Assembly: GCF_000146185.1 (NCBI RefSeq)
Contig: NC_012780.1
Coordinates: 372,001 to 436,000, forward strand
Length of the DNA stretch: 64,000 bases
Reading direction: 5' to 3'
DNA from: [Eubacterium] eligens ATCC 27750
GTDB lineage: Bacteria > Bacillota > Clostridia > Lachnospirales > Lachnospiraceae
The stretch's first letter is position 1; each line of letters begins with the position of its first letter. Under the pieces are notes generated by a model that was not told the origin of the DNA, did not search any database, and saw only the letters and a list, made by a program, of their open reading frames with translations. The translations under genes and the position numbers were made by a program. Positions 51,970-61,208 of the stretch are shown here, piece by piece.

Positions 51970-53796
51970 TTACCTAACGATTATATTTTCTGAATTTGCA
52001 CTTATTTCAATTTCTAAGTTTCTGCGAATTTTTCTAATTTTACCTTGTAAGATTTCTATATCACGATTACTTTGTTCTATTTTTTCAATTTGACTTTGAT
52101 CGTACTCTCTATCCTCTGTCAGTTTCTTTAAATATGCCTTAGAATCATCCAGATAAAGTGATGCATTTTCATTTATCACTTTCATACACTTAATATAGTC
52201 ATTTATGATTCCATTCACGATATAATTTCTTCTGTTGAGGAGAACCACTTTATTGATTCTATCAAATAAATCATTTACACTTGCATATTTCAAAATATCA
52301 TCAGCTTTTCTTCTCACATCCGAGAATTCTAAATCTTCGTCAATTTCTAATAATGCCTTTTTAAATTTCTTTTTCTCTTCTGGTTCAAGATTAATTCCCT
52401 GAATTACCTGCGTTGTCATTAAATGCACTTCTGCCGCAACAAAAGCAAATCTGCTAACAGCCATACTATCATTGTTGTATAATTCTCCTAAACGAATCAA
52501 AAACTCTTTTTCTTTCTTTTCCCCTTCAGCATTTGTCAACATATCTTTCTTTGTTGCTACCACAAAAATTTTACTTACATCTCCACCTTTATTTGAAATA
52601 ACTTTGCTTAAAAAATTAAATTCTGGCTGACATGATAAATTTTCTCCTGTTATACATGCCAAAATCCAATCTGATCTTTTAATATAACGTCTTGTTATAT
52701 CAGAACGGTATCTTACCGGATCACTCAATCCTGGAGTGTCCACTAAAAACACATCATGTGGTATTGTATCACTCTGATAACCTACCTCAATTTCTTTTAC
52801 AAAAAAGTGCTTCGGCGTATCTGATTTTGACCACTCCATCATAATACGTGGTAACTCTTCTGAAGAACATGTAATATATTTCTGTGGCTTATTCAGATAC
52901 TCATATTTGATATTCTCTGCTCCCAACCTATCATACTCATTTCTGAAAACCGTTGCATTTTTTGCAGTACTCCATAATTTATTCCATTGTGCTTCCGTAT
53001 AAAAGTTTATTTTCAAATAATTCCCTTCACTTGTGGTACGATATTTAACCAGAATTGATGTCTCTGGTGTCGGGTCAACACTTGCTAAATGAGTACCAAT
53101 CAAAGCATTTATCAAACTTGACTTTCCAGCTTTAACAGTTCCCACTACAGCAATCTCAATTCTTCTTTTCCGATAATCAGAAAAAAATTTCTGTGTAAGT
53201 CCATATATTTTTCTATAGACTGGCGCATTTTCTTCTCCTTTATCTTTCATTGCCTTATATGCAATATTTTTAATCTTTTTCATTTTTCGAAATTTATCAT
53301 CTAGCTCTTGATATAACCAATCATCATCATTGCAATTAGATTCTTTTATAATTTTTGCCAATTCTTCAACCTCCACCATACATTTCTTTTCAATATCAAA
53401 ATCTACCAGTTCATATGGAAAAGATTTTGATAAGGCACCACAGAAACTACATACCAATTGATGTGATTCTATTGGATGTCCACAACTACCGCAAGTCGTT
53501 GAAACTGATGGCATCATTAACTCAATGTTCTCTGTTTTTCGTTTATACCTTGTAAGTGCTTTTTCTCCCGTTTCAACAATCTTATTAAGATCTTGTATCC
53601 GTTGCTGATTTTGTTGTTCTCCATCAATCATAGCATCTACAATTTTTTTGTTTTTCCGCTGGTTACGAGCCAACTCATCAATATGTCCACTGGTTTTACG
53701 AATTTGTTTAGCAGTTTCTTCATATTTCTTCTCAAAAGGAGCTGCACCGGCTTCCATTCCACATTTGTATATTTCCATTTGTTTTTTCTTACGCAT
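51970..53796 (-). CDS. Zinc-ribbon dynamin-like GTPase
   Basis: 608 residues: N-terminal coiled coil (about 20-95), zinc ribbon CGSCG...CSFCG (Cys 102, 105, 116, 119), then a dynamin-type GTPase domain with P-loop GTVKAGKSS (219-227), a conserved switch-I Thr within DPTPETSIL, G3 DTPGL, and G4 TKKD; the last 100 residues are helical and coiled coil. No membrane helix is seen, so it would depend on partners or a lipid paddle. Bacterial dynamins remodel membranes, and several act in phage defence or membrane damage response. The cluster includes a WYL regulator, a membrane protein and a coiled-coil partner. Confidence 0.85.
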   Translation of the reverse strand: MRKKKQMEIYKCGMEAGAAPFEKKYEETAKQIRKTSGHIDELARNQRKNKKIVDAMIDGEQQNQQRIQDLNKIVETGEKALTRYKRKTENIELMMPSVSTTCGSCGHPIESHQLVCSFCGALSKSFPYELVDFDIEKKCMVEVEELAKIIKESNCNDDDWLYQELDDKFRKMKKIKNIAYKAMKDKGEENAPVYRKIYGLTQKFFSDYRKRRIEIAVVGTVKAGKSSLINALIGTHLASVDPTPETSILVKYRTTSEGNYLKINFYTEAQWNKLWSTAKNATVFRNEYDRLGAENIKYEYLNKPQKYITCSSEELPRIMMEWSKSDTPKHFFVKEIEVGYQSDTIPHDVFLVDTPGLSDPVRYRSDITRRYIKRSDWILACITGENLSCQPEFNFLSKVISNKGGDVSKIFVVATKKDMLTNAEGEKKEKEFLIRLGELYNNDSMAVSRFAFVAAEVHLMTTQVIQGINLEPEEKKKFKKALLEIDEDLEFSDVRRKADDILKYASVNDLFDRINKVVLLNRRNYIVNGIINDYIKCMKVINENASLYLDDSKAYLKKLTEDREYDQSQIEKIEQSNRDIEILQGKIRKIRRNLEIEISANSENIIVR

Positions 53797-53819
53797 GAAT
53801 TATTTCCTCCCTAAGTGTT

Positions 53820-55004
53820 TTATTCTCCCAATACTATGCTGTACCATTGTTGTTCTAAGAATTCTTTTTTTACTTCACAAATAAAATTCCGATCCGATAT
53901 CACTCTATAAACTGTAACCATAATTCCACCTATATCCAAGTAATTTAAGGATTTCTTTACAACCTCCGGGTTTCCAGAACTAACTCCCACTGCAGCAGCT
54001 ATTGCAACCGCAATCACATTACTTGCTGAGGCTATCAGGTTGGAATAACTAAGTATTTTTCTTGTCTTTACTGAATATAGATTCTTATTAGGGTATATAG
54101 ATTCATCATAATAAAGACCATGAATCATACCAATCAGAGAATTAATTAAAACTGCAAAACCTGCTTGTGATCCAACTTTCACTAAGTTTCCCATGTCCAA
54201 TCCGTAATTTGCAAGTTTTCGTGCCGACTCAACAGAAATAGTTGAAATGATTGGTAGTGGAAGACTTGCAGTTGAATACATATCAGATTTCAAGTGAATT
54301 GCTTCCTTCATAAGAGATACACCAATTTTCTCTTTTCCTTCCACGCCTTCATCTATTAATTTACTTTTACACGAATTAAGAATTTTAAAAGTATCAGCAT
54401 GCTTTGAAATTTTATCTCTGGTTGTACCATTTGAAGCAGTACCTGTCAAAACATGAAATGACTGTAGTCCCTCACTTACTGTAACTGTACTTGTCGCAAT
54501 GTTCATTGTTCCAAAAATCCATCCAAGCAATGGATCGTGTCCGATTGTTTTAGCTCTATGCGTAAAACCACCACCAATGCCTAAACCATAATCTTTTCCA
54601 CCATATATTGCATCAAATGGAACCGGATTAGTTATTATCTCATTTATTGATGGATTATATAATCTGTGTACTCTATTTGAATGTTCAACATTATGCCCTT
54701 TTGTATTTTTAGCTGCTGTTTTATCGTCAACCCTCTGAGTAATTGTCCCAATTATATACTGTCTGATACATTGCAGTGCCGTTGCAAAGAGAAGAAATGT
54801 AATATCTGTTTTATTAAGTTTTGTAGCTTTCTCGAATTGAGCATCAATATCTTCAATTATCGCTGAAGAATATTTTGCAATTTTAGCTGTTCTGTCTGCA
54901 TCAATTGCAATCTTATTTAAGTCTGACTGCCATCCATAAATTTCTACAAGACTTTTCTCATTTATCTTTGCATTCTCCTTTTTTAATCGATTATAATTAA
55001 CCAT
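53820..55004 (-). CDS. Membrane protein associated with the dynamin-like GTPase
   Basis: 394 residues with moderately hydrophobic segments (about 70-88, 163-185, 280-300, 325-347) and polar flanks. No family that I can name. The presence of His and Asp residues around GKDYGLGIGGGFTHRAKTIGHDPLLGW (about 136-162) is notable: a Gly-rich loop with a conserved-looking HRAKTIGHDPLLG block such as occurs in uncharacterised conserved families. It stands 23 bp before the GTPase and 57 bp after the regulator, so it is probably the operon's membrane component. Confidence 0.6.
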   Translation of the reverse strand: MVNYNRLKKENAKINEKSLVEIYGWQSDLNKIAIDADRTAKIAKYSSAIIEDIDAQFEKATKLNKTDITFLLFATALQCIRQYIIGTITQRVDDKTAAKNTKGHNVEHSNRVHRLYNPSINEIITNPVPFDAIYGGKDYGLGIGGGFTHRAKTIGHDPLLGWIFGTMNIATSTVTVSEGLQSFHVLTGTASNGTTRDKISKHADTFKILNSCKSKLIDEGVEGKEKIGVSLMKEAIHLKSDMYSTASLPLPIISTISVESARKLANYGLDMGNLVKVGSQAGFAVLINSLIGMIHGLYYDESIYPNKNLYSVKTRKILSYSNLIASASNVIAVAIAAAVGVSSGNPEVVKKSLNYLDIGGIMVTVYRVISDRNFICEVKKEFLEQQWYSIVLGE

Positions 55005-55061
55005 TCTTGCCCCTATCCTTTTATTTATATATAAGACAATTGGTCTTATTTATATTGTTTC

Positions 55062-56012
55062 TTATATCACTTCCACCATATCCCCTTGGCTTCTCAGCCA
55101 CATATCAATGCCCTTGCCGAACACCTCTGCAGATATCGTGTATACGCCATCTTTTTCTTCCAGAATCTTCGCAGTTGGCAGTCTGTCAAGAACTGCTTCC
55201 ACGCTTGAACCCTTATACCTGAATTTGACCTTTTGAAGCTTTCCACCATACATGAACTGGATTCTTTTTCTGAATTCGCCTTCTTTAAAACGATTTCCAT
55301 AAGGAATCTTGAATTGCTTGTCAAGCACCTTATAGCCTGCAATCCTGTCGATTCGGTATATTGTTGGAAATGCATCATCAATCACATCAAAATCAGCTTT
55401 AACATCTTCATCCTCAATAAATGCCGTCAGGTAGAAATAATACTCTGAAAACATTATTGCCACTGGCTTTACCCTTCGTTTTACAATTGCTCCGTCTTTA
55501 GTCCTTTTGTAATCCATTTCAAGATAACGGTTCTGATGGATTGCCTGCCCGATATCCCACATCTTATCAACGAACTCTGATTTATGTGTCAGTTCTATGT
55601 AATGAAATTCTTCATTCTTAATAAGGTCCTGTACTATTGCCTTTCCTTCTGCCGGTGTGCAGCGGTCAACCAGTATATCGAGAATGTGCTCCATCCTTTC
55701 TCTGGTAAATGCCCTGCTGTCCAGCAGTATCTTGCATATTGCAAGTATCTCACTATTGGTCAGCCTTGTCCTGTATATCTGGCTGAGATAATGTCCGCCC
55801 CTTTTCTTATCGTATTCAATTGAATTAATTACCCCGCTTTTTTCAGTCTCCTGTTCAAAAAAATTATTAATTGCACTTATATCACGCTGGATTGACCTGG
55901 CAGATACGCCATATCTGGCAGCTTCCGCCTCTTTGTCAACCACTTTCCCTTCCATCAGGCGCTGATACAGGCTTAATACCCGACTTACCTTGTCATTGTA
56001 GTCATTTGCCAT
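55062..56012 (-). CDS. WYL-domain transcriptional regulator
   Basis: About 316 residues: an N-terminal winged HTH (SVLSLYQRLMEGKVVDKE...GVSARSIQRDISAIN, of the DeoR/HTH_11 kind), a central WYL domain (RYLEMDYKRTKDGAIVKRRVKPVAIMFSEYYFYLTAF) and a C-terminal WCX extension (KVKFRYKGSSVEAVLDRL...AEVFGKGIDMWLRSQGDMVEVI). Such regulators often control phage-defence operons (BrxR, CapW). It is the first gene of the GTPase operon and probably autoregulates it. The ATG at 56012 lies after AAAGGAG; a longer frame to 56051 is possible. Confidence 0.9.
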   Translation of the reverse strand: MANDYNDKVSRVLSLYQRLMEGKVVDKEAEAARYGVSARSIQRDISAINNFFEQETEKSGVINSIEYDKKRGGHYLSQIYRTRLTNSEILAICKILLDSRAFTRERMEHILDILVDRCTPAEGKAIVQDLIKNEEFHYIELTHKSEFVDKMWDIGQAIHQNRYLEMDYKRTKDGAIVKRRVKPVAIMFSEYYFYLTAFIEDEDVKADFDVIDDAFPTIYRIDRIAGYKVLDKQFKIPYGNRFKEGEFRKRIQFMYGGKLQKVKFRYKGSSVEAVLDRLPTAKILEEKDGVYTISAEVFGKGIDMWLRSQGDMVEVI

Positions 56013-56175
56013 AAGTAGTTTTTCTCCTTTAAGTCGTTTGTAAGATTGCACTCATCAATTCACGATTTAATCTGTTAATATTTCAGCACTTTATCATAAT
56101 AAATGCTAATATAAAATCATATTTTCTGCATTTTTATACATCATTTTCACAAAATTATGTTTGAATAATTATACA

Positions 56176-56466
56176 TCACACAAATAATGAAAATATGTTA
56201 AAGCCTGTAAACATGTATATGATATAAAGTATCATTGCTGACATTGCAAACAGATACACCACCGCAAGTATCGGATACCCTATACTTCTTAGCCTTATAA
56301 GCCTGTATTCTTCGTAAAATTCTTCATAATTAATATACTGAACCTTGTCCTCCTCCGTCATCTTGTTCCATATTTCTCTTGAATTGTATCTGATATTGAA
56401 CAGAAATGGTCTTTTCAAATACACATAAACTTCACTGCTATCATCTTCAATATTGTTGTCCTGCAT
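56176..56466 (-). CDS. Small two-helix membrane protein
   Basis: About 96 residues: an acidic N-terminus (DNNIEDDSSE), a charged middle and two C-terminal hydrophobic helices (SIGYPILAVVYLF, ILYIIYMFTGFNIF). AAGGAGG lies 6 bp before the ATG at 56466. No family recognised. Its upstream region carries the first copy of the CAGACAGGTCGGACA motif shared with the gene at 57263. Confidence 0.6.
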   Translation of the reverse strand: MQDNNIEDDSSEVYVYLKRPFLFNIRYNSREIWNKMTEEDKVQYINYEEFYEEYRLIRLRSIGYPILAVVYLFAMSAMILYIIYMFTGFNIFSLFV

Positions 56467-56494
56467 AACTGCCTCCTTCGTTTTGTTTATTATT

Positions 56495-56516
56495 ATGATA
56501 GCAGACAGGTCGGACA
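56495..56516 (-). repeat. Shared upstream motif, copy 1
   Basis: ATGATA-G-CAGACAGGTCGGACA; 21 of 22 positions agree with the copy at 57327-57348, in the same orientation. It lies 29 bp upstream of the small membrane gene and continues into the palindrome GACATTATATGTC. Confidence 0.75.
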
Positions 56517-56720
56517 TTATATGTCTTAGCGTCATATTTTGTCATAACATTTTTAATTCTTATAATCCGAACCTAAACATATCGTATGATTATTTAACGA
56601 AATCTTTTTTAAATGTGTGCCCGTGACTAATTTTGTTTTAGTTGTAGATAATTATATCATCAGCCAATCAATATTACAATTATATGTATTGTATTTATCA
56701 TCTTTATTGTGGAGGATTTC

Positions 56721-57041
56721 ATGAAGGATATTGATTTTGAAAGTATTGGAAAGAAGTTGAAAGAAATACGCTTATCTAAAGGTTTGCCGCAGGACGCTGT
56801 TGCCAGTGTTGCTGAGGTCAATACTTCTCATATAAGCAATATTGAGAATAACCGTGTGAAAGTTTCCCTGCCTACACTTATCTATATATGTAATGCACTA
56901 GGTGTAACTGTAGATTATGTGTTGTCCGGCGAGTATGCTTCTGACGATTCTGCAATTGACAGAGAAATTATGAAGGAACTTCAGTCTTTTTCAGATGACG
57001 AAAAAGAGCGCGTTCTACGAGTTGTCCGCGCCCTTAAGTAA
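56721..57041 (+). CDS. XRE-family transcriptional regulator
   Basis: 106 residues with an HTH_3 domain at about 8-65 (IGKKLKEIRLSKGLPQDAVASVAEVNTSHISNIENNR...YICNALGVTVDYVL) and a short C-terminal helix (LQSFSDDEKERVLRVVRAL). GTGGAGG lies just before the ATG at 56721. The gene faces a convergent small gene, overlapping it by 27 bp, and stands between two copies of the repeated motif, so it is the obvious candidate to bind them. Confidence 0.85.
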   Translation: MKDIDFESIGKKLKEIRLSKGLPQDAVASVAEVNTSHISNIENNRVKVSLPTLIYICNALGVTVDYVLSGEYASDDSAIDREIMKELQSFSDDEKERVLRVVRALK

Positions 57042-57263
57042 TCTCACAGCATAATTAAAACCTGCCATGAAACTTTCTTTCTTAGCTGTCTCAGCAACCG
57101 ACACGTATTTGTCCCGTTCACATTCATAATCTTCCCACGTTGCAAGTTCCTGAAACTGCTGCAGTTCATGCTCAATCTGCTGCTCAATATGTTCATCCAC
57201 ATTTTTCATAACATCCGTCTCGCTTACAAGCATATTATACAATTCTTCCAGTTCATTCTGCAT
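57015..57263 (-). CDS. Small acidic helical protein
   Basis: About 82 residues, acidic and helical (LEELYNMLVSETDVMKNVDEHIEQQIEHELQQF, then AGFNYAVRLLKG at the end). It resembles small prophage- or plasmid-borne proteins of unknown role in Clostridia (possibly DUF6809-like, not certain). GGTGG precedes the ATG at 57263 at 7 bp. Its 3' end overlaps the XRE gene on the opposite strand. Confidence 0.6.
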   Translation of the reverse strand: MQNELEELYNMLVSETDVMKNVDEHIEQQIEHELQQFQELATWEDYECERDKYVSVAETAKKESFMAGFNYAVRLLKGADNS

Positions 57264-57326
57264 AAACATTCCACCTTATGTAATATTCTGCCAGCAGCCA
57301 CAATTATGACTTCCGGCTCTTTTCAT

Positions 57327-57348
57327 ATGATAACAGACAGGTCGGACA
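57327..57348 (-). repeat. Shared upstream motif, copy 2
   Basis: ATGATA-A-CAGACAGGTCGGACA, 64 bp upstream of the gene at 57263, followed by GTTATTGTC, which forms the imperfect palindrome GACAgttatTGTC. Together with copy 1 it marks a probable regulator-binding site. Confidence 0.75.
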
Positions 57349-57455
57349 GTTATTGTCATGTTAAATTCATTTATAAAAAAATCAGGCTTTGGATTTCTCC
57401 TCCGCCTGATTACAATTCTATTAATTCAATTCAATTTTATCGCTAAAACCACTCA

Positions 57456-58631
57456 TCAGCCTTTTTCTCTTGCCACCTCAAACTCCTGCTTTATCTGCGC
57501 AAGAAGCTCAGGATTAACAAGAACATCGCATATTGAATCAGCCATTATCTTTGCTGCGTATACTATAGCATTATGCGCTGCATCACTCTTTCCTGCCTTA
57601 AGGTAGGCTTCTGAATGTGGCTGTGCATCCTTGTCTGTGAATGCAATTCTTATACATGAGCCTGGAACTTCATATAACACATTGCCAAAATCTGTTGAGC
57701 CAGTCCTTTCGCGTGGTGGCGCAATCGATGGGGCATTCTCATATGCTGCATTTGCCATAAGCAAGTCATTGACCTTATGGCACACAACCTTGCTCTTGAA
57801 TGGAAGGTCTCTCTGAATTTCATATGTTGTTCCAGTCATAAGCGCAGCTCCTTTTAAAATGTTGTAGAATCTCTCTACAACTTCATCAAGGTATTTCGTG
57901 CTGTATGAACGGAGTGTATATTCTGCAACAGTAAGGTCCGGAACTACATTTGGAGGACCACCTGCATTACGGATTGTGTAATGCATTCTTGTGTCATCTT
58001 TAACATGCTCTCTTAACATCTCAATTGCATGGAATGATAATAACGCTGCATCAAGTGCGCTGCGTCCTTCTTCTGGACTTATTGCAGCATGGCTTTTTAC
58101 TCCGTGGAATGTTACCACGAAATTCTCGAGTGCCATACATTTTTCATCTACTGATGTATTAGGTGAGCCATGCGACATAAATGCAAGATCAAGCTCTTTC
58201 ATATAACCTTTATCGAGCATAATTATCTTACCGCCAAGAGTTTCCTCTGCCGGGGTTCCATACACAACAAGCCTGCATGGATAATCCTGAAGGCAGTTCT
58301 TTACTGCGATTGCTGCCCCTATTCCGGCAGGTCCCTGAAGATGATGTCCACACGCATGTCCGATTTTTTCAAGAGCATCATATTCAACAAGAATCCCAAT
58401 CACCGGACCGTCACTTCCATTATCCCATGTTGCCCTGAATGCTGTTTCAAGTCCTGTTCCACGCTCTACCGCAAATCCTTCTTTTTCAAGATAACTGCAC
58501 AGTATATCAGATGTCTTGTACTCTTCCCCGCTTATCTCCGCAAGGTCGAATATCTCATCTGACATCTGGCATAAATCTTCTTTATAGCTGTCGATAACCG
58601 CTCCAAGCTGCTTCTTAATATCGTCTGACAT
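57456..58631 (-). CDS. M20-family amidohydrolase (AbgB-like)
   Basis: 391 residues of the M20D peptidase/amidohydrolase family: metal ligands in HACGHHLQG and PAEETLGGK, the lid domain with VTFHGVKSHAA, and GxTDFGNV/QPHSEAY near the end. These enzymes hydrolyse N-acyl amino acids, indole-amino-acid conjugates or p-aminobenzoyl-glutamate. It lies 21 bp after the YfcC-type transporter, which may import its substrate; the divergent LysR gene probably regulates both. Confidence 0.88.
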   Translation of the reverse strand: MSDDIKKQLGAVIDSYKEDLCQMSDEIFDLAEISGEEYKTSDILCSYLEKEGFAVERGTGLETAFRATWDNGSDGPVIGILVEYDALEKIGHACGHHLQGPAGIGAAIAVKNCLQDYPCRLVVYGTPAEETLGGKIIMLDKGYMKELDLAFMSHGSPNTSVDEKCMALENFVVTFHGVKSHAAISPEEGRSALDAALLSFHAIEMLREHVKDDTRMHYTIRNAGGPPNVVPDLTVAEYTLRSYSTKYLDEVVERFYNILKGAALMTGTTYEIQRDLPFKSKVVCHKVNDLLMANAAYENAPSIAPPRERTGSTDFGNVLYEVPGSCIRIAFTDKDAQPHSEAYLKAGKSDAAHNAIVYAAKIMADSICDVLVNPELLAQIKQEFEVAREKG

Positions 58632-58652
58632 AATATCTGCTCCTAATCAATT

Positions 58653-60044
58653 CTAATATCCAATCATTAATGCGCCCAGCATAAACAGGCATCCAAGTGC
58701 TGTCCATATAAGGAACAGAGGCATCATGAACTTAAGCCATTTACTGTATGGAATCTTTGATACAGCAAGATATCCCATAAGTGATGATGACATTGGAAGT
58801 ACTGAGTTAGAGAATCCGTCTCCTAACTGGAATGCAAGTACTGATGTCTGTCTTGATATTCCTACAAGGTCTGAAACCGGTACCATAAGTGGCATTGTAA
58901 CTGCTGCCTGACCTGTTCCTGACACGATTACGCAGTTAATAAGTGACTGGCATAAGAACATGCCGACAGCCTTAATTGAATCTGGCATAACATTTACAAT
59001 ATTAACAATTCCATACACGATAGTATCAAGAATATTGGCATCACTTAAGATTACCTCAACTGTACGGGCAATTCCAATTATAAGACATCCTACGATAATG
59101 CCTTTAGCGCCTTCTCCGAATTCTCTGGCAATTCTGCTAGGACCGTAACCGCTGATAAATCCGCATATTACACCCATAAATATGAACAGACCTGACATTT
59201 CTTCAAAGTACCAGCCCTTCTTTGAAAGGCCATATATAAGTATTCCAAAGCCAAGTGCCATAACAATAAGAACTGCAATCTGTCTTACCGTAATTGTGTC
59301 TGTTGCATTGTCAAATGTGTACTCCTGGTCTTCAGGAATTCCATATATTACGCTTTTTTCAGGATGTGCTGCAACCTTTCTTGCATAGCAGATTATGTAT
59401 GCACTTGTAGCAGCAAGAAGCACAACAAGAATAAATACTCTGTAAGCCATCCCGGAGAACAACTGTAATTCTGCTATATCCTGCGCAACTCCTACATTGA
59501 ACGGATTAAGTAATCCGGCTGTGAATCCAACCGCTGCACCGAGTGCAATCATTGCTGTTCCTGTAACTTTATCAAGCCCTAAAAATAACGCAAGTGTAAT
59601 TCCGATAGGAACGAATATCATAACCTCTGATGACATTCCCATTGTGAATCCGAATATAGAAAATAATGTCAAAAATACAGGAATTACAACATATTTGTGC
59701 TTAGAAAATGTCTTAGATAACTTCTTGCATAACGCTGTAAGTGCGCCTGTTGATGTAATTACCTGAAAAGCTCCGCCGATTATCAGCATAAATGTAATTG
59801 TTGACGCTGATTTCACAATTCCGGTATAGATTGCTGAAGGAATCTTTAACGGATTAAGCGGACTTGATGCTATTCTGTGATAACTTCCAGCTTCAACTAA
59901 AGTCTTGCCTGTTGCTGCATCTTTAAATCTTGTAAACTCGCCTGCTGGCACAATATATGTTGCCGCTGCAGCAATAAGAATAATTACCACAAGTATTACA
60001 AATGTATGTGGCGTTTTCCATTTTTTCTTTGCTTTTGTTTCCAT
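58653..60044 (-). CDS. YfcC-family (DcuC-like) transporter
   Basis: 463 residues with about twelve membrane helices. The start MKKKWKTPHTFVILVVI-like segment (KKWKTPHTFVILVVIILI), IVPAGEF, LLNPFNVGVAQDIAELQLFSGMAYR and the GDGFSNSVLPMSS block fit the YfcC family of ion-coupled importers of dicarboxylates, basic amino acids or short peptides. The ATG at 60044 has GGGAG at suitable distance; the upstream frame lacks one. It is co-transcribed with the M20 amidohydrolase. Confidence 0.85.
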   Translation of the reverse strand: METKAKKKWKTPHTFVILVVIILIAAAATYIVPAGEFTRFKDAATGKTLVEAGSYHRIASSPLNPLKIPSAIYTGIVKSASTITFMLIIGGAFQVITSTGALTALCKKLSKTFSKHKYVVIPVFLTLFSIFGFTMGMSSEVMIFVPIGITLALFLGLDKVTGTAMIALGAAVGFTAGLLNPFNVGVAQDIAELQLFSGMAYRVFILVVLLAATSAYIICYARKVAAHPEKSVIYGIPEDQEYTFDNATDTITVRQIAVLIVMALGFGILIYGLSKKGWYFEEMSGLFIFMGVICGFISGYGPSRIAREFGEGAKGIIVGCLIIGIARTVEVILSDANILDTIVYGIVNIVNVMPDSIKAVGMFLCQSLINCVIVSGTGQAAVTMPLMVPVSDLVGISRQTSVLAFQLGDGFSNSVLPMSSSLMGYLAVSKIPYSKWLKFMMPLFLIWTALGCLFMLGALMIGY

Positions 60045-60231
60045 GAACTTTTTCTCCCATAACAAATTTATATTTTTATACATTTTAATATAAATCATAC
60101 TAAAAATAAAATTGTATGTTTTTATCGAAAGTATAAATCTAATTTATAGTTTCGATTGATTGATACATTTTAATTATGTATAATTATTACATTATTATTG
60201 AAACATGCACTATTTTAGAAAGGGAATTCAT

Positions 60232-61152
60232 ATGATTACTGAAAAAGACATGCAATATGTTCTTACAATTGCTAATTACGGAAATCTTACCAAAGCTGCC
60301 AATGCTCTATTCTTGTCGCAGCCGGCTTTGAGCATACATCTTAAACAGCTTGAAACTTCACTTGGCATACAGCTTTTTGAAAGAAAAGGTCGCCGCATGA
60401 TTCTTACATATGCAGGCGAGGAATTCGTGAAATCTGCCAGAGATATTACTATGAAATGCTTTGAACTTGAGGACCGCATGATTGATATTGGCAAAAATGT
60501 GGCTGTTAAACTCCGCATTGGTTACATGGTACGTCAGGTTGAGTCTCTCTTTCCTTCTGTTATGACTGCATTTAACAGACTGTATCCACAGTCAGTTGTA
60601 TATGCCATTGACGGACATCTCTCAGACCATGAAGAGCAGCTTCTTGTCGGTGACCTTGATATGTTCTTTGGATATAACAGCGTGAGCAACACCAGACTTT
60701 CCTATGAAACCATATATGAAGACTGTCTTGTTGCCATTCTTCCCAAAAGCCATCCTGCTGTATCTTTCGCAGAGTCTAAAGAATCATGCATCTATCCATG
60801 GCTTGATCTTGCACATGTACGAAAAGAAAGATTCATCCTGCAGCACAGCAACCAGAGTATAAGACAGCTTGAAGAAGACGCCCTTTTCTATGCTGATGTC
60901 CTGCCAGAGCTTACCTATAAGATAAGCAGTATTGACGCAGGAATCCGACTTGCTGAACATGGATATGGAATTGCATTTACACTAAACAGTTATCTTACTT
61001 CAATGAAGCTTTCACCTGATTCAGTTGTATTACAGGTTGGCGACCCAGACATGCGTATACCATTCTCCGCCGCCTTCAGAAAAGAAGATGAAAACCGGAA
61101 AGAACTGAAAGAATGGATACGGTTGACTAAAGAGCTTGTTTCCAGACAATAA
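60232..61152 (+). CDS. LysR-family transcriptional regulator
   Basis: 306 residues: N-terminal winged HTH (KDMQYVLTIANYGNLTKAANALFLSQPALSIHLKQLE) and a C-terminal periplasmic-binding-type effector domain (from about 90). It is divergent from the YfcC-M20 pair across a 187-bp region, the typical position for a LysR protein that activates its neighbours in response to their substrate. AAAGGG lies 7 bp before the ATG at 60232. Confidence 0.9.
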   Translation: MITEKDMQYVLTIANYGNLTKAANALFLSQPALSIHLKQLETSLGIQLFERKGRRMILTYAGEEFVKSARDITMKCFELEDRMIDIGKNVAVKLRIGYMVRQVESLFPSVMTAFNRLYPQSVVYAIDGHLSDHEEQLLVGDLDMFFGYNSVSNTRLSYETIYEDCLVAILPKSHPAVSFAESKESCIYPWLDLAHVRKERFILQHSNQSIRQLEEDALFYADVLPELTYKISSIDAGIRLAEHGYGIAFTLNSYLTSMKLSPDSVVLQVGDPDMRIPFSAAFRKEDENRKELKEWIRLTKELVSRQ

Positions 61153-61156
61153 AATA

Positions 61157-61191
61157 ACCGGCTGATACTGCATTTAGATGTATCAGCCGGT
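61157..61191. terminator. Bidirectional terminator
   Basis: A perfect 12-bp stem (ACCGGCTGATAC and complement) with an 11-nt loop between the converging LysR and FKBP-fusion genes. Confidence 0.85.
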
Positions 61192-61208
61192 ATCTTAATA
61201 TTATTCAA

